The translations under genes and the position numbers were made by a program. The notes beneath the pieces are model-generated. The model searched no databases. It had not been told where the DNA came from and was given only the letters and a program-made list of their open reading frames with translations. Below, one piece after another: positions 7,236-18,934 of a DNA stretch of 64,000 nucleotides (within the stretch, counting starts at the first letter, position 1; every line of letters begins with the position of its first letter). The stretch is from Streptomyces sp. NBC_00390 (lineage in GTDB: Bacteria; Actinomycetota; Actinomycetes; Streptomycetales; Streptomycetaceae): NCBI RefSeq assembly GCF_036057275.1, contig NZ_CP107945.1:6386001-6450000 (forward strand), given 5' to 3'.

Positions 7236-9085
7236 CGGGCGGGCCCCGGGCAGGGCGCACCGGGAGCCATCTGCGTACCGCATGGGGCTACTGCTGGGCG
7301 GCCGCCCCATGGGTGTGGGCAGGGCATCTGCCGGTCGCGGTGGTGGGCGGGCTCGTTCCGCCGGCGACTGCCTGGCTGACCAAGCTCCTGATCGACGACC
7401 TCACGGCCGGCGGGGGTGAGCGCACTCTGTGGTATGCGGCGGGGCTCGCGGGGCTCGGGCTGCTGGTCGGGTTCCTGCCGCATCTGGCCGAGTACCTGCG
7501 CGGTGAACTGGGCCGCAGGATGGACCGGTTCCTGCAGGACCGGCTGCACACCGCGGTCAACGGCTTCCAGGGCCTGTCACGGTTCGAGGATCCGTATCAT
7601 CTCGACCGGCTCCGGATGGCGGCCCAGGCGTCCGGCGGTTCCCTGCTGCCGGTGACCGGCGGCATGACCGAGACCGGTCGTCACGCCGTCGCCCTGGCCG
7701 GCCTGCTCGCCACGCTGTTCGTCCTCAGCCCGGTCATGGCGGTGCTTGTGCTGGTCGCGGCGGTGCCCGTCCTGGCCGGTCAGCTGTGGCTGTCGCGCCG
7801 GCGCGTGGGGATGTTGGCCGCGACCTCGACGGCGATGCGCAAGGAGCTCTTCTACTCCGCGCTGCTGACCGAGGAGCGGGCGGCGAAGGAGGTGCGGCTG
7901 TTCGGGCTCGGTACCTTCCTCAAGGAACGGATGCTCGGCGAGCTCGCCCGCATCCAGTCCGCCGAACGCCGCCTGGACCGCAAGGACGCGGCCACGCAGA
8001 GCGCTCTGTCCGCTCTGTCCGCCGTGGTGGCCGGCGGCGGGCTGGTGTGGGCCGTCGGCGCGGCTGTGGCGGGGCGGCTGACCGCCGGTGACGTGATGGC
8101 GTTCGTCGCGGCCGTCGCCGGGGTGCAGGGCGCCCTGGTCGCCCTGGTGGCAGGCATTGCGCAGGCGCACGAGGCGCTGCTGATGTTCTCGTACCACACG
8201 GAGATCACCTCCCTCCCCGACGATCTCGCCCCGCCGCGCGGACCCGGCCCCGCCCAGGTGCGCGAGCTGCCGGCGCTGCGGCGCGGTGTGGAGCTGCGTG
8301 ACGTGTGGTTCCGCTACGACGACGGGCATCCGTGGGTGCTGCGGGGGGTGAACCTGTTCATCCCGTCCGGGCGGTCGCTCGCGCTGGTCGGCCTCAACGG
8401 GGCGGGCAAGAGCACCCTGATCAAACTGCTGTGCCGGTTCTACGACCCCGTGCGCGGTTCGGTCCACTGGGACGGTACGGATCTGCGGGACATCGCCCCG
8501 GACGAGCTGCGGCGCCGGATGGGCGTGCTCTTCCAGGACTTCATGAACTACGACCTCACGGCGCGGGAGAACATCGGCGTCGGTGCGCTGGAGCTGCTGG
8601 GGGACCACGACCGGGTCCGGCAGGCGGCCGAACTGGCCGGTGCGCACGAGCTGGTCACGGCCCTGCCACGCGGCTACGACACCCTGCTCAGCCGGATCTT
8701 CTTCGCCGACGGGGAGGGCGAGGACGAGGACCCGGAGGCCGGTACGGCGCTCTCGGGAGGGCAGTGGCAGCGCCTCGCGCTGGCCAGGGCGCTGCTGCGG
8801 CAGGGCAGGGACCTGCTGATCCTCGACGAGCCCAGCGCGGGTCTGGACGCGCGGGCCGAGTACGAGGTGCATGCGAGGCTGCGGGCGCACCGCGCCGGGC
8901 GGACGAGCCTGCTGGTCTCGCACCGGCTCAGTGCCGTGCGGGAGGCCGATGTGATCGTGGTGCTCGACGGGGGCCGGATCACCGAACAGGGCACGCACGC
9001 CGAGCTGATGGCGGCCGGCGGCGTGTACGAGCGGCTGTTCTCGGTGCAGGCCGAGGGGTATCTGCCGCAGCCCGCGGCGGGCTGA
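7232..9085 (+). CDS. ABC transporter, fused permease and ATPase (peptide exporter type)
   Basis: A 617-residue half-transporter. The N-terminal ~330 residues form a six-helix exporter membrane domain; the C-terminal part is the ATPase with Walker A GLNGAGKST (~388), signature LSGGQWQRLALARALL (~508) and Walker B LLILDEPSAGLD (~530). There is no N-terminal C39 peptidase domain, so it does not cut leaders itself; the linked signal peptidase could do so. GTG at 7232 is chosen because of the GTGA overlap with the upstream gene. It is the last gene of the cluster and is followed by a strong terminator. Export of the cysteine-rich peptides is the likely role. Confidence 0.87.
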   Translation: MTGGPRAGRTGSHLRTAWGYCWAAAPWVWAGHLPVAVVGGLVPPATAWLTKLLIDDLTAGGGERTLWYAAGLAGLGLLVGFLPHLAEYLRGELGRRMDRFLQDRLHTAVNGFQGLSRFEDPYHLDRLRMAAQASGGSLLPVTGGMTETGRHAVALAGLLATLFVLSPVMAVLVLVAAVPVLAGQLWLSRRRVGMLAATSTAMRKELFYSALLTEERAAKEVRLFGLGTFLKERMLGELARIQSAERRLDRKDAATQSALSALSAVVAGGGLVWAVGAAVAGRLTAGDVMAFVAAVAGVQGALVALVAGIAQAHEALLMFSYHTEITSLPDDLAPPRGPGPAQVRELPALRRGVELRDVWFRYDDGHPWVLRGVNLFIPSGRSLALVGLNGAGKSTLIKLLCRFYDPVRGSVHWDGTDLRDIAPDELRRRMGVLFQDFMNYDLTARENIGVGALELLGDHDRVRQAAELAGAHELVTALPRGYDTLLSRIFFADGEGEDEDPEAGTALSGGQWQRLALARALLRQGRDLLILDEPSAGLDARAEYEVHARLRAHRAGRTSLLVSHRLSAVREADVIVVLDGGRITEQGTHAELMAAGGVYERLFSVQAEGYLPQPAAG

Positions 9086-9089
9086 GAGC

Positions 9090-9113
9090 GGGCCCGGGAG
9101 CCGTCCCGGGCCC
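9090..9113 (+). terminator. Terminator of the peptide cluster
   Basis: A perfect 10-bp inverted repeat, GGGCCCGGGA and TCCCGGGCCC, with a 4-nt loop, five bases after the ABC stop. It may also serve the convergent thioesterase gene. Confidence 0.75.
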
Positions 9114-9145
9114 ACCTGCGGGCTGCGGGGCCGGGCCCCGGCAGC

Positions 9146-9604
9146 CTAGCCCTGGGCGTCGCGCAGCAGGCAGGTCAGCCGCGCCGTGCAGACCCGCTTG
9201 TCCTGCTCGTCGGTGATCACGATCTCGTAGGTGGCGGTGGACCGGCCGCGGTGCACCGGGGTGGCGACGCCGGTGACCTGGCCGGAGCGCACTCCCCGGT
9301 GGTGGGTGCAGTTCAGGTCGACACCGACGGCGATCTTGGTGATTCCGCCGTGCAGCATCGAGCCGACGGAGCCGAGCGTCTCGGCGAGCACCGCGGAGGC
9401 CCCGCCGTGCAGCAGCCCGTACGGCTGGGTGTTGCCCTCCACCGGCATCGTGCCGACGACGCGGTCGGCGGAGGCTTCCAGGATCTGCACGCCCATGCGC
9501 GTGCCGAGCGTCCCCGCGGAGAAGAGTGCGGGCAGGTCGATGCCGAGCTCCGCGTACTCGTCGATGACCGCTTGCGGGAACTTCACGGTGGTCTGCTCGC
9601 CCAT
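9146..9604 (-). CDS. Hotdog-fold thioesterase (PaaI family)
   Basis: A 152-residue acyl-CoA thioesterase of the PaaI/YbgC hotdog type. The diagnostic segment 'GLLHGGASAVLAETLGSVGS' contains the conserved HGG and the catalytic acidic residue; 'GVDLNCTHHRGV' is the usual second strand. It probably hydrolyses aryl- or acyl-CoA esters. ATG at 9604 starts the conserved region; an in-frame ATG at 9646 would add 14 unrelated residues. It marks the return to core genes after the accessory cluster. Confidence 0.85.
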   Translation of the reverse strand: MGEQTTVKFPQAVIDEYAELGIDLPALFSAGTLGTRMGVQILEASADRVVGTMPVEGNTQPYGLLHGGASAVLAETLGSVGSMLHGGITKIAVGVDLNCTHHRGVRSGQVTGVATPVHRGRSTATYEIVITDEQDKRVCTARLTCLLRDAQG

Positions 9605-9701
9605 GGGGCCGTGCTCCGATCTCCTGCGGGTGTGTGCTGTGGGCACCGTCTTATCAGATGCCTGAGCGAACGCTTAGACGGGAGGGTCTGTTCCCGGGCG
9701 G

Positions 9702-11981
<2,280 letters not shown>

Positions 11982-12118
11982 CGCGCTCTCCCTTGAGCGT
12001 CGTCTGCTGCTGTACGCCCCAGATCCTGTCACGCACCGCCGGTGCGCCCGCGCCCGGGCCGTCGGGCCGTGGGGCGGACCGGTCGGGATTGTCAGTGGTA
12101 CGTGGCAGGATCGGGGTC

Positions 12119-14827
12119 GTGGCCGAGACAGCATCGAAGAAGACCGCAGACAACCGACCGCGCCTGCTCCTCATGGACGGGCACTCCCTGGCGTACCGGG
12201 CGTTCTTCGCGCTGCCCGCGGAGAATTTCACGACCGCGAGCGGCCAGCCGACGAACGCGATCTACGGCTTCGCGTCCATGCTGGCGAACACGCTGCGCGA
12301 CGAGTCGCCCACGCATTTCGCGGTCGCCTTCGACGTGTCCCGCAAGACCTGGCGCTCGCAGGACTTCCCCGAGTACAAGGCGAACCGCTCCAAGACCCCG
12401 GACGAGTTCAAGGGGCAGGTCGAGCTGATCGGCGAGCTCCTTGACACGATGAACGCGGTGCGGTTCGCGGTGGAGGGCTTCGAGGCCGACGACATCATCG
12501 CCACCCTCGCCACCCAGGCCGAGGCGGCCGGCTTCGAGGTGCTGATCGTCACCGGCGACCGGGACTCCTTCCAGCTGGTCAGCGAGCACACCACCGTGCT
12601 GTACCCGACCAAGGGCGTCTCGGAGCTGACCCGCTTCACGCCGGAGAAGGTCGAGGAGAAGTACGGACTGACCCCGCAGCAGTACCCGGACTTCGCCGCC
12701 CTGCGCGGCGACCCGTCCGACAATCTGCCCGGCATCCCCGGGGTGGGGGAGAAGACGGCCACGAAGTGGATCAACCAGTTCGGCTCGTTCGCCGAGCTGG
12801 TCGAGCGCGCCGACGAGGTCAAGGGCAAGGTGGGCCAGGCGCTGCGCGACCACCTGGAGTCCGTCAAGCTCAACCGTCACCTCACCGAGCTGGTGCGGGA
12901 CGTGGAACTGCCCAGGGCGGTCGCGGACCTGGAGCGCGCGCCGTACGACCGATCGGCGCTGAAGGGCTTCCTGGAGGTTCTGGAGATCCGCAACCCGAGC
13001 CTGCGCGAGCGGCTGCTCGCCGTGGACCCGGGCGCGGAGGAGGACGAGGCCCCCGTCCCGGACGCCGGGGTCGAGCTGGACGGCACCGTGCTCGGCGCCG
13101 GCGAGTTCGCAGGCTGGCTGGAGCGGCACGGCGGGCAGCCGCTCGGCGTGGCCACCGTCGCGAGCTGGGCGCTGGGCGTCGGCAGCGTCAGCGAGATCGC
13201 GCTCGCCGGGGCCGACGGGGCCGCCGCCTGGTTCGACACGACCAGGCTGGACGAGGCCGACGACCGGGCCTTCGCCGCGTGGCTCGCCGACCCGGCCCGG
13301 CCGAAGGTCATGCACAGCGTCAAGGAGGCGCTGCGGGTCTTCCCCGAGCACGGCTGGGACATCGCCGGTGTCACCATGGACACCGCGCTCGCCGCCTATC
13401 TGGTCAAGCCGGGCCGCCGGTCCTTCGCGCTCGACACCCTCTCCGTCGAATATCTGCACCGTGAGCTGGCCCCGCCCGCCGCCGACGGGCAGCTTGCCTT
13501 CGGCACCGACGAGCAGGCCGAGGCCGATGCGCTGATGGCGCAGGCCAGGGCGGTCCTCGATCTGGGTGAGACCTTCGGCGAGAAGCTGACGGAGGTCGGA
13601 GCGGGTGGGCTGCTGCATGACGTGGAGCTGCCGGTCTCCGTGCTGCTGGCGCGTATGGAGCGGCACGGAATCGCCGCCGACCACGCGCATCTGGAGGCGA
13701 TGGAGCAGCAGTTCGCCGGCGCCGTGCAGCAGGCGGTCAAGGAGGCGCACGCCACGGTGGGCCACGAGTTCAACCTCGGCTCGCCCAAGCAACTGCAGGA
13801 AGTCTTCTTCGGCGAGCTGAACCTTCCCAAGACGAAGAAGACCAAGACGGGTTACACCACGGACGCGGACGCCCTCGCCTGGCTCGCCTCCCAGACCGAG
13901 CACGAGCTGCCGGTCATCATGCTGCGCCACCGCGAGCAGGCCCGCCTGCGCTCCACGGTCGAGGGCCTGATCAAGACGATCGCCGCCGACGGCCGCATCC
14001 ACACCACCTTCAGCCAGACGGTCGCGGCCACCGGCCGGCTGTCCTCCACCGACCCCAACCTGCAGAACGTGCCGGTGCGCACGGACGAGGGGCGCGCGAT
14101 CCGCCGCGGTTTCGTCGTCGGCGAGGGCTTCGAGTCACTGATGACCGCGGACTACAGCCAGATCGAGCTGCGGGTGATGGCCCATCTGTCCGAGGACGAA
14201 GGCCTGATCGAGGCCTTCACCTCCGGTGAGGATCTGCACACCACCGTCGCCTCCCAGGTCTTCGGCGTGGAGCGCCCGGCGGTCGACGCGGAGATGCGCC
14301 GCAAGATCAAGGCGATGTCGTACGGACTGGCCTACGGCCTCTCGGCGTTCGGGCTCTCGCAGCAGCTGAGCATCGAGCCGGCCGAGGCCCGGGTGCTGAT
14401 GGACACCTACTTCGAGCGGTTCGGCGGGGTGCGCGACTATCTGCGCCGCGTCGTCGACGAGGCACGGGCCACCGGCTACACGGCCACGATGCTCGGCCGC
14501 CGCCGCTATCTCCCGGACCTCAACAGCGACAACCGGCAGCGCCGCGAGGCGGCCGAGCGGATGGCGCTCAATGCGCCGATCCAGGGCACGGCGGCGGACA
14601 TCGTCAAGGTCGCGATGCTCAAGGTCGACCAGGCACTGGCTCAGTCGAAGCTCTCGTCCCGGCTGCTGCTCCAGGTCCACGACGAAATCGTGCTCGAGGT
14701 CGCCCCGGGCGAACGCGAGCAGGTCGAGGCACTGGTCCGCCGGGAAATGGCCTCGGCCGCGTCCCTGCGCGCCCCGCTGGACGTCTCGGTGGGCGTGGGC
14801 CCGGACTGGGAGTCGGCAGCGCACTGA
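12119..14827 (+). CDS. polA: DNA polymerase I
   Basis: A 902-residue repair and Okazaki-fragment polymerase. Residues ~15-300 are the 5'-3' exonuclease ('LLLMDGHSLAYRAFFALP', then 'GDRDSFQLV' and the HhH region 'GIPGVGEKTA'). The middle is a 3'-5' exonuclease-like domain without the expected acidic catalytic set. The polymerase domain carries motif A (DYSQIELR), motif B (RRKIKAMSYGLAYG) and motif C (QVHDEIVLEV). The GTG at 12119 gives the N-terminus usual in Streptomyces; upstream residues in the same frame are antisense to the YdeP gene. Confidence 0.97.
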   Translation: MAETASKKTADNRPRLLLMDGHSLAYRAFFALPAENFTTASGQPTNAIYGFASMLANTLRDESPTHFAVAFDVSRKTWRSQDFPEYKANRSKTPDEFKGQVELIGELLDTMNAVRFAVEGFEADDIIATLATQAEAAGFEVLIVTGDRDSFQLVSEHTTVLYPTKGVSELTRFTPEKVEEKYGLTPQQYPDFAALRGDPSDNLPGIPGVGEKTATKWINQFGSFAELVERADEVKGKVGQALRDHLESVKLNRHLTELVRDVELPRAVADLERAPYDRSALKGFLEVLEIRNPSLRERLLAVDPGAEEDEAPVPDAGVELDGTVLGAGEFAGWLERHGGQPLGVATVASWALGVGSVSEIALAGADGAAAWFDTTRLDEADDRAFAAWLADPARPKVMHSVKEALRVFPEHGWDIAGVTMDTALAAYLVKPGRRSFALDTLSVEYLHRELAPPAADGQLAFGTDEQAEADALMAQARAVLDLGETFGEKLTEVGAGGLLHDVELPVSVLLARMERHGIAADHAHLEAMEQQFAGAVQQAVKEAHATVGHEFNLGSPKQLQEVFFGELNLPKTKKTKTGYTTDADALAWLASQTEHELPVIMLRHREQARLRSTVEGLIKTIAADGRIHTTFSQTVAATGRLSSTDPNLQNVPVRTDEGRAIRRGFVVGEGFESLMTADYSQIELRVMAHLSEDEGLIEAFTSGEDLHTTVASQVFGVERPAVDAEMRRKIKAMSYGLAYGLSAFGLSQQLSIEPAEARVLMDTYFERFGGVRDYLRRVVDEARATGYTATMLGRRRYLPDLNSDNRQRREAAERMALNAPIQGTAADIVKVAMLKVDQALAQSKLSSRLLLQVHDEIVLEVAPGEREQVEALVRREMASAASLRAPLDVSVGVGPDWESAAH

Positions 14828-14914
14828 GTCGACGGCGGCGTTCAGGCTCCCGGGGGTGTGCGGCATCTCCCGGGGGCCGGGCGTGCCGAGCAGCCCGCCC
14901 CGGCCGCACTGCCC

Positions 14915-15733
14915 TCAGCGGCTCGCGCCGGCCGTGTCCCGCTCCCGGAGCCGTACCGCGGCGCCGTACAGGACGATCCCCACCGCCAGTCCCGCACCCG
15001 CGCCGAAGCAGGCCGTCGGGATGATGTCCAAAGGCGTGTCGATGCCACCCCGGTACACGTACCAGCGCACGCACCTGTGGACCGTCCCCGCCAGCACGCA
15101 CACCGCCAGCAGCACCCCGGCGGCCCGGCGTTCGCCGGGCCCGAGCACAGGGACGCTCAGGGGCGGCACGGTGGCCGGCAGGCGCCGCAGGGCCGAGGCC
15201 GTGAACCAGACCAGGACGATCAGGGCCAGCGCCGAACTCCCGTACTGCGTGTACGTGTAGAGGGGGAATCCCCCGACGACCTCACCGAGTACCGGCGCGA
15301 CCCGCATGCCCCACCGGTCGAAATGGGTGAACGCGTCCCACACGACATGTGTCGTCGCCCCGATCACCGCCGCGACGTAGAACCAGAGCGCCGTGGTTAT
15401 CGGCGGGCGGCCCCGCCACGAACGCCCCCGCACGAACGTGTGCACCCGCCCCTGCCACCCGTACGGCAGAAGCGCCACCAGCGGTTCACGGACCATCAGC
15501 CACAGCCCCACGAGCGCCGCGGTGATGGCGGCATCGACGGTCACCACACCCAGCGGCCCATGCGTCACGGTCCCGAACGTCATCGCACCCGGCAGCAGGC
15601 TCGCGGCGAAGTACGTCATGTCCGGGGCGAAGGAGCCCATGACGAGGGCCGAGGCGATCAGCGGACCGCGTCCCGTGCCGGTGCGCCGGACACCCGGCAG
15701 CACGGCGGCGGCATGGCTGAGTGTGAACGGCAT
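14915..15733 (-). CDS. DUF4184 family integral membrane protein
   Basis: A 272-residue membrane protein beginning 'MPFTLSHAAAVLPG', the hallmark of the DUF4184 family, with histidines and aspartates early ('HAAA', 'GSFAPDMTYF') resembling metal-dependent membrane hydrolases of the YdjM/phospholipase-C-like type. About six to seven membrane segments. Its function is not established. It is monocistronic and convergent with polA. Confidence 0.75.
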   Translation of the reverse strand: MPFTLSHAAAVLPGVRRTGTGRGPLIASALVMGSFAPDMTYFAASLLPGAMTFGTVTHGPLGVVTVDAAITAALVGLWLMVREPLVALLPYGWQGRVHTFVRGRSWRGRPPITTALWFYVAAVIGATTHVVWDAFTHFDRWGMRVAPVLGEVVGGFPLYTYTQYGSSALALIVLVWFTASALRRLPATVPPLSVPVLGPGERRAAGVLLAVCVLAGTVHRCVRWYVYRGGIDTPLDIIPTACFGAGAGLAVGIVLYGAAVRLRERDTAGASR

Positions 15734-15929
15734 GGCCCGGCCCCCTGTGACTGCTGTTGATCAACACTGCCCAGTATGCGTGACGCGCCGGGCCCGCGAT
15801 CCGGGGACCGTGACGTGGCGAACTGGTGAACGGCGGTCAGGAGCCGGTGTTCCGGGGCCCGGCGTTGCACTAGGGTCGGCTGGGTATGCGCGCTGGGGAG
15901 CGCGGAGCCGCTGGGGAGGGAACATACGT

Positions 15930-17621
15930 ATGGCAGCGCATTTCGGCCGCCGACTGCGCAAGGGGGCCACGACGACCGCAGTGGCCGCGGCCGCGGTCGC
16001 GGCGCTCTCCGCCTCGCAGGCGCCCGGCGTCACGCACGCCCCGTCGGGCGAGAGCCTGGAGATGGCCGAGGCGAACCCGCCGCCCGGTACCCCGGTCACC
16101 GGCAACTCCCCGTACTACACGGACCTCCCGCCGCTGAACGTTCCCGACAAGCCGGACTCTTCGGCCGGCCGGCAGGCGAACGGCCCGACGGAGTCGGGCA
16201 TCCCCGCCACCGTTCTCGCCGCCTACAAGCAGGCCGAGCAGACCATCGCGGCGTCCGACCCCTCCTGTCGGCTTCCCTGGCAACTGCTCGCGGCCATCGG
16301 CAAGGTGGAGTCCGGCCAGGCTCGTGGCGGCAGGGTCGACGCCAACGGCACCACCGACTCGCCGATCCTCGGCCCGGTGCTCAACGGCGTCGGCTTCGCC
16401 AACATCTCGGACACGGACAACGGCGCCTACGACGGCGACAGCGTCCACGACCGTGCCGTCGGACCGATGCAGTTCATCCCGTCCACCTGGGCGACCTGGG
16501 GCCAGGACGCCAACGGCGACAGCCGCAAGGACCCCAACAACATCTACGACGCGGCGCTCGCCGCCGGCCGTTACCTGTGCCACGGCGGCCGGGACCTGGG
16601 TGTCAGGGAAGACCTGGAAAAGGCGATCCTCGGCTACAACCACTCGCGGGAGTACCTGCGGACGGTTCTGTCCTGGTTCGAGTACTACAAGCGGGGCACG
16701 CACGAGGTCCCGGACCGCACGGGTGTGCTACCGCCGGGCGACGGACCCGACAGCGCCGGCCCGCTGCCGGACCCGAAGCCCGCACCGCCGCGCACCCGGC
16801 CCGGCACCCCGCCGAGCTCGAAGCCGACGCCCCCGAAGCCGGAGAAGCCCGGAAACGGCACCACCAAGCCGACGAAACCTCCGGCCGCGGCAGGCCCCGC
16901 GCGTATCGAGGACGCGGGCACCGGCACGCTCACCGCGATGGCCGGCCGCGAGTTCACCGAGCGCGCCACGGTCCGGGTGGAGAACGCCGCGGGTGCCGGC
17001 CTTCCGAGGCAGCCCGTCCGTTTCGAGATCATCGGCAACACCGACACGCGGTTCCCCGGCGGCAAGACATACATCGCGCTGATCACGGGGCTCGACGGCA
17101 CGGTCGCCGCCCCCGCACTGGTCGCGGGGGAGAAGACCGGCCCCTTCGCCGTGCGCGCCGTGGTGGAGGGCCGCACGCTGCCCGCCGTCACCTTCCGTGC
17201 AACCGTCACCCAGCGCGAGGCCGACAAGGTCGAACGGACCGGCAGTGAGGCGCTGACGGCGGCCCCCGGCGCCGAGTTCGCCGGTGAGGTCGAGGTCAAG
17301 GCCACCTACGAGGGCGCTGTCGCCTCCGGCGTCGCGGTCACCGCCACCATGATCACCTCGGTGGAGGACCCGGCCCCGGGCGACAAGGGCCCGTACTTCA
17401 AGGACGCCGACGGCAAGCCGGTCCGTGCCCTGACGGAGCTTCGGACCGACGCGGACGGGCTCCTCAAGCTCCCGAAGATCTTCGCCGACGGCACCGAGGG
17501 CACCTTCCTGCTCCGGCTCACCACCGCCGGGGGCGCGTTCGTCGACATCGAGCTGAAGGTGACGGCCCCGGCCGAGCCGACGCCGGCCCCCACGCCGACC
17601 ACACCGCCCCCCGCACCGTGA
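15930..17621 (+). CDS. Secreted lytic transglycosylase with Pro-rich linker and Ig-like repeats
   Basis: A 563-residue exported cell-wall enzyme. An N-terminal basic-hydrophobic segment (residues ~12-32) acts as a signal peptide. Residues ~100-250 form a lytic murein transglycosylase of the SLT2/MltB type ('WQLLAAIGKVESG' with the catalytic Glu, then 'AVGPMQFIPSTWATWG'), which cleaves peptidoglycan glycan strands. A Pro/Lys/Thr-rich linker (~265-325) leads to two repeated domains of ~100 residues that look like bacterial Ig-like folds, then a Pro/Thr tail. ATG at 15930 follows GGGAGGG. The C-terminal repeats could anchor or space the enzyme in the wall. Confidence 0.83.
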   Translation: MAAHFGRRLRKGATTTAVAAAAVAALSASQAPGVTHAPSGESLEMAEANPPPGTPVTGNSPYYTDLPPLNVPDKPDSSAGRQANGPTESGIPATVLAAYKQAEQTIAASDPSCRLPWQLLAAIGKVESGQARGGRVDANGTTDSPILGPVLNGVGFANISDTDNGAYDGDSVHDRAVGPMQFIPSTWATWGQDANGDSRKDPNNIYDAALAAGRYLCHGGRDLGVREDLEKAILGYNHSREYLRTVLSWFEYYKRGTHEVPDRTGVLPPGDGPDSAGPLPDPKPAPPRTRPGTPPSSKPTPPKPEKPGNGTTKPTKPPAAAGPARIEDAGTGTLTAMAGREFTERATVRVENAAGAGLPRQPVRFEIIGNTDTRFPGGKTYIALITGLDGTVAAPALVAGEKTGPFAVRAVVEGRTLPAVTFRATVTQREADKVERTGSEALTAAPGAEFAGEVEVKATYEGAVASGVAVTATMITSVEDPAPGDKGPYFKDADGKPVRALTELRTDADGLLKLPKIFADGTEGTFLLRLTTAGGAFVDIELKVTAPAEPTPAPTPTTPPPAP

Positions 17622-17649
17622 CCGCCTGACCGACGCGCACCGAGCCACC

Positions 17650-17685
17650 GCACCGCCCCCGCCCCACCCGGCGCGGGGGCGGTGC
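17650..17685 (+). terminator. Terminator after the transglycosylase gene
   Basis: A perfect 13-bp inverted repeat: GCACCGCCCCCGC at 17650-17662 pairs with its complement at 17673-17685 across a 10-nt loop. Confidence 0.75.
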
Positions 17686-17783
17686 ACTGCGTTCTGCGCT
17701 GCCTGTTCTCATCTCACGACCGCGTTGCTACGGTGCCTCAGACCTGACGCCGCATCAGATCCGAGCACACCGGGAGGCCGAGC

Positions 17784-17921
17784 ATGCGCGCCCTCGTCGC
17801 CGCTGCCATCGGGCTGGCCGCCGCCCTGGCGCTGGTTCTCGCCGTCACCGGCCTCGGCGCTCCCGAGGGCGGAACCTCGCCGAAGCCACTGCTGACCACC
17901 GTCCCCGGTCCGAAGAAGTAG
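17784..17921 (+). CDS. SPW_0924-type small membrane protein
   Basis: A 45-residue peptide starting at ATG after CGGGAGG. It has one hydrophobic segment (MRALVAAAIGLAAALALVLA) and a short tail ending 'SPKPLLTTVPGPKK'. The pattern matches a small conserved streptomycete family of unknown function that I recall under the name SPW_0924. It ends 11 bases before the DUF3068 gene, so the two probably share a transcript. Confidence 0.65.
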   Translation: MRALVAAAIGLAAALALVLAVTGLGAPEGGTSPKPLLTTVPGPKK

Positions 17922-17932
17922 GGGCCACCGCC

Positions 17933-18934
17933 ATGCGCCGTCGAGCCAGCCTCGTCCTCGTCGCTCTCGCCGTCTTCTGCGCCGCCCTCGGGCCCCTGCT
18001 GCGCTGGTACGCCTTCCCCCGGCTCGCCAAGATCCCGCCCGGTCAGTACCAGGAGATGGTGCTCGAGGCGAAGCCCGCGACTCTCCTCGACTACGGCACC
18101 CTCCAGGCGAAGGAGGTCGAGAAGGTCACCATCGTGCAGACCCTCAAGGGCAACGTGGAGGAGTCCCGGAAGATCGAACGCAGCGCCGGCCGCGATGTCG
18201 TCGTCTGGGACGGCCTCTCCTATGTACAGGGACCCGACGGCAGGATGGTCTCCCAGATCCCCGAGCGCTACATCTTCGACGCGCACAGCCAGGCACCCGT
18301 GCACGCCACCGGCGAAGCCGTCGACGGCGACGCGGTGCGGCGCGAGGGCATCGAGTTCAAGTGGCCGTTCCTCACCGAGAAGCGGGACTACGAGTACTTC
18401 GACGCCCAGACCCGTACGTCCGCCCCCATCCACTACAAGGGCACCCGCACCTTCCGCGGCCTGGACGTCTACTACTTCGAGCAGACCATCGCGTGGACCA
18501 AGGTGCCGTACCCGAAGAAGATGCCGATCCCCGGCGTCGACGCGACCACACTGGAAAAACAGACCGGCACCACCCGCTGGTACACCACCAAGCGCATGTT
18601 CTGGGTCGAACCGGTCACCGGAGCGCCCGTGAACGGCGAGGAGATCCACAAGGAGGAGCTGCGCGGCGGCACCCTGCTCGGCGGCCGGGACAAGGTCACC
18701 GCGTTCGCCGGGCACGTGAAGATGCGCGAGGACTACCTCGACCACACCGTCGCCCTCGTCAGCTCCCAGCGGCAGCTGGTGCTGCTGATGACGTCGCACC
18801 TCCCGTGGGGTCTTGTCGCACTCGGCTGCTCACTGCTTGCGCTCTCCCTGTGGCTGGAGGCCCGCTCGCGCCGCCCGGACGACCCCGCCCCCGCGGCCGG
18901 CGCCCGGACTCCCGAACCGGCAGTCAGCGGTTGA
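17933..18934 (+). CDS. DUF3068 domain membrane protein (PorA-like fold)
   Basis: A 333-residue protein with one membrane segment at each end (residues ~5-25 and ~285-310) and a large extracytoplasmic domain between them, the layout of the DUF3068/porin-PorA family of Actinobacteria. The function is unknown. The last 11 bases overlap the 3' end of hrpB on the opposite strand. Confidence 0.75.
   Translation: MRRRASLVLVALAVFCAALGPLLRWYAFPRLAKIPPGQYQEMVLEAKPATLLDYGTLQAKEVEKVTIVQTLKGNVEESRKIERSAGRDVVVWDGLSYVQGPDGRMVSQIPERYIFDAHSQAPVHATGEAVDGDAVRREGIEFKWPFLTEKRDYEYFDAQTRTSAPIHYKGTRTFRGLDVYYFEQTIAWTKVPYPKKMPIPGVDATTLEKQTGTTRWYTTKRMFWVEPVTGAPVNGEEIHKEELRGGTLLGGRDKVTAFAGHVKMREDYLDHTVALVSSQRQLVLLMTSHLPWGLVALGCSLLALSLWLEARSRRPDDPAPAAGARTPEPAVSG

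Noticed and set aside
15780..15929. A c-di-AMP (ydaO-type) riboswitch before the transglycosylase gene
   Set aside because: Such switches control wall hydrolases in Streptomyces, but the conserved blocks of the class are not present here.
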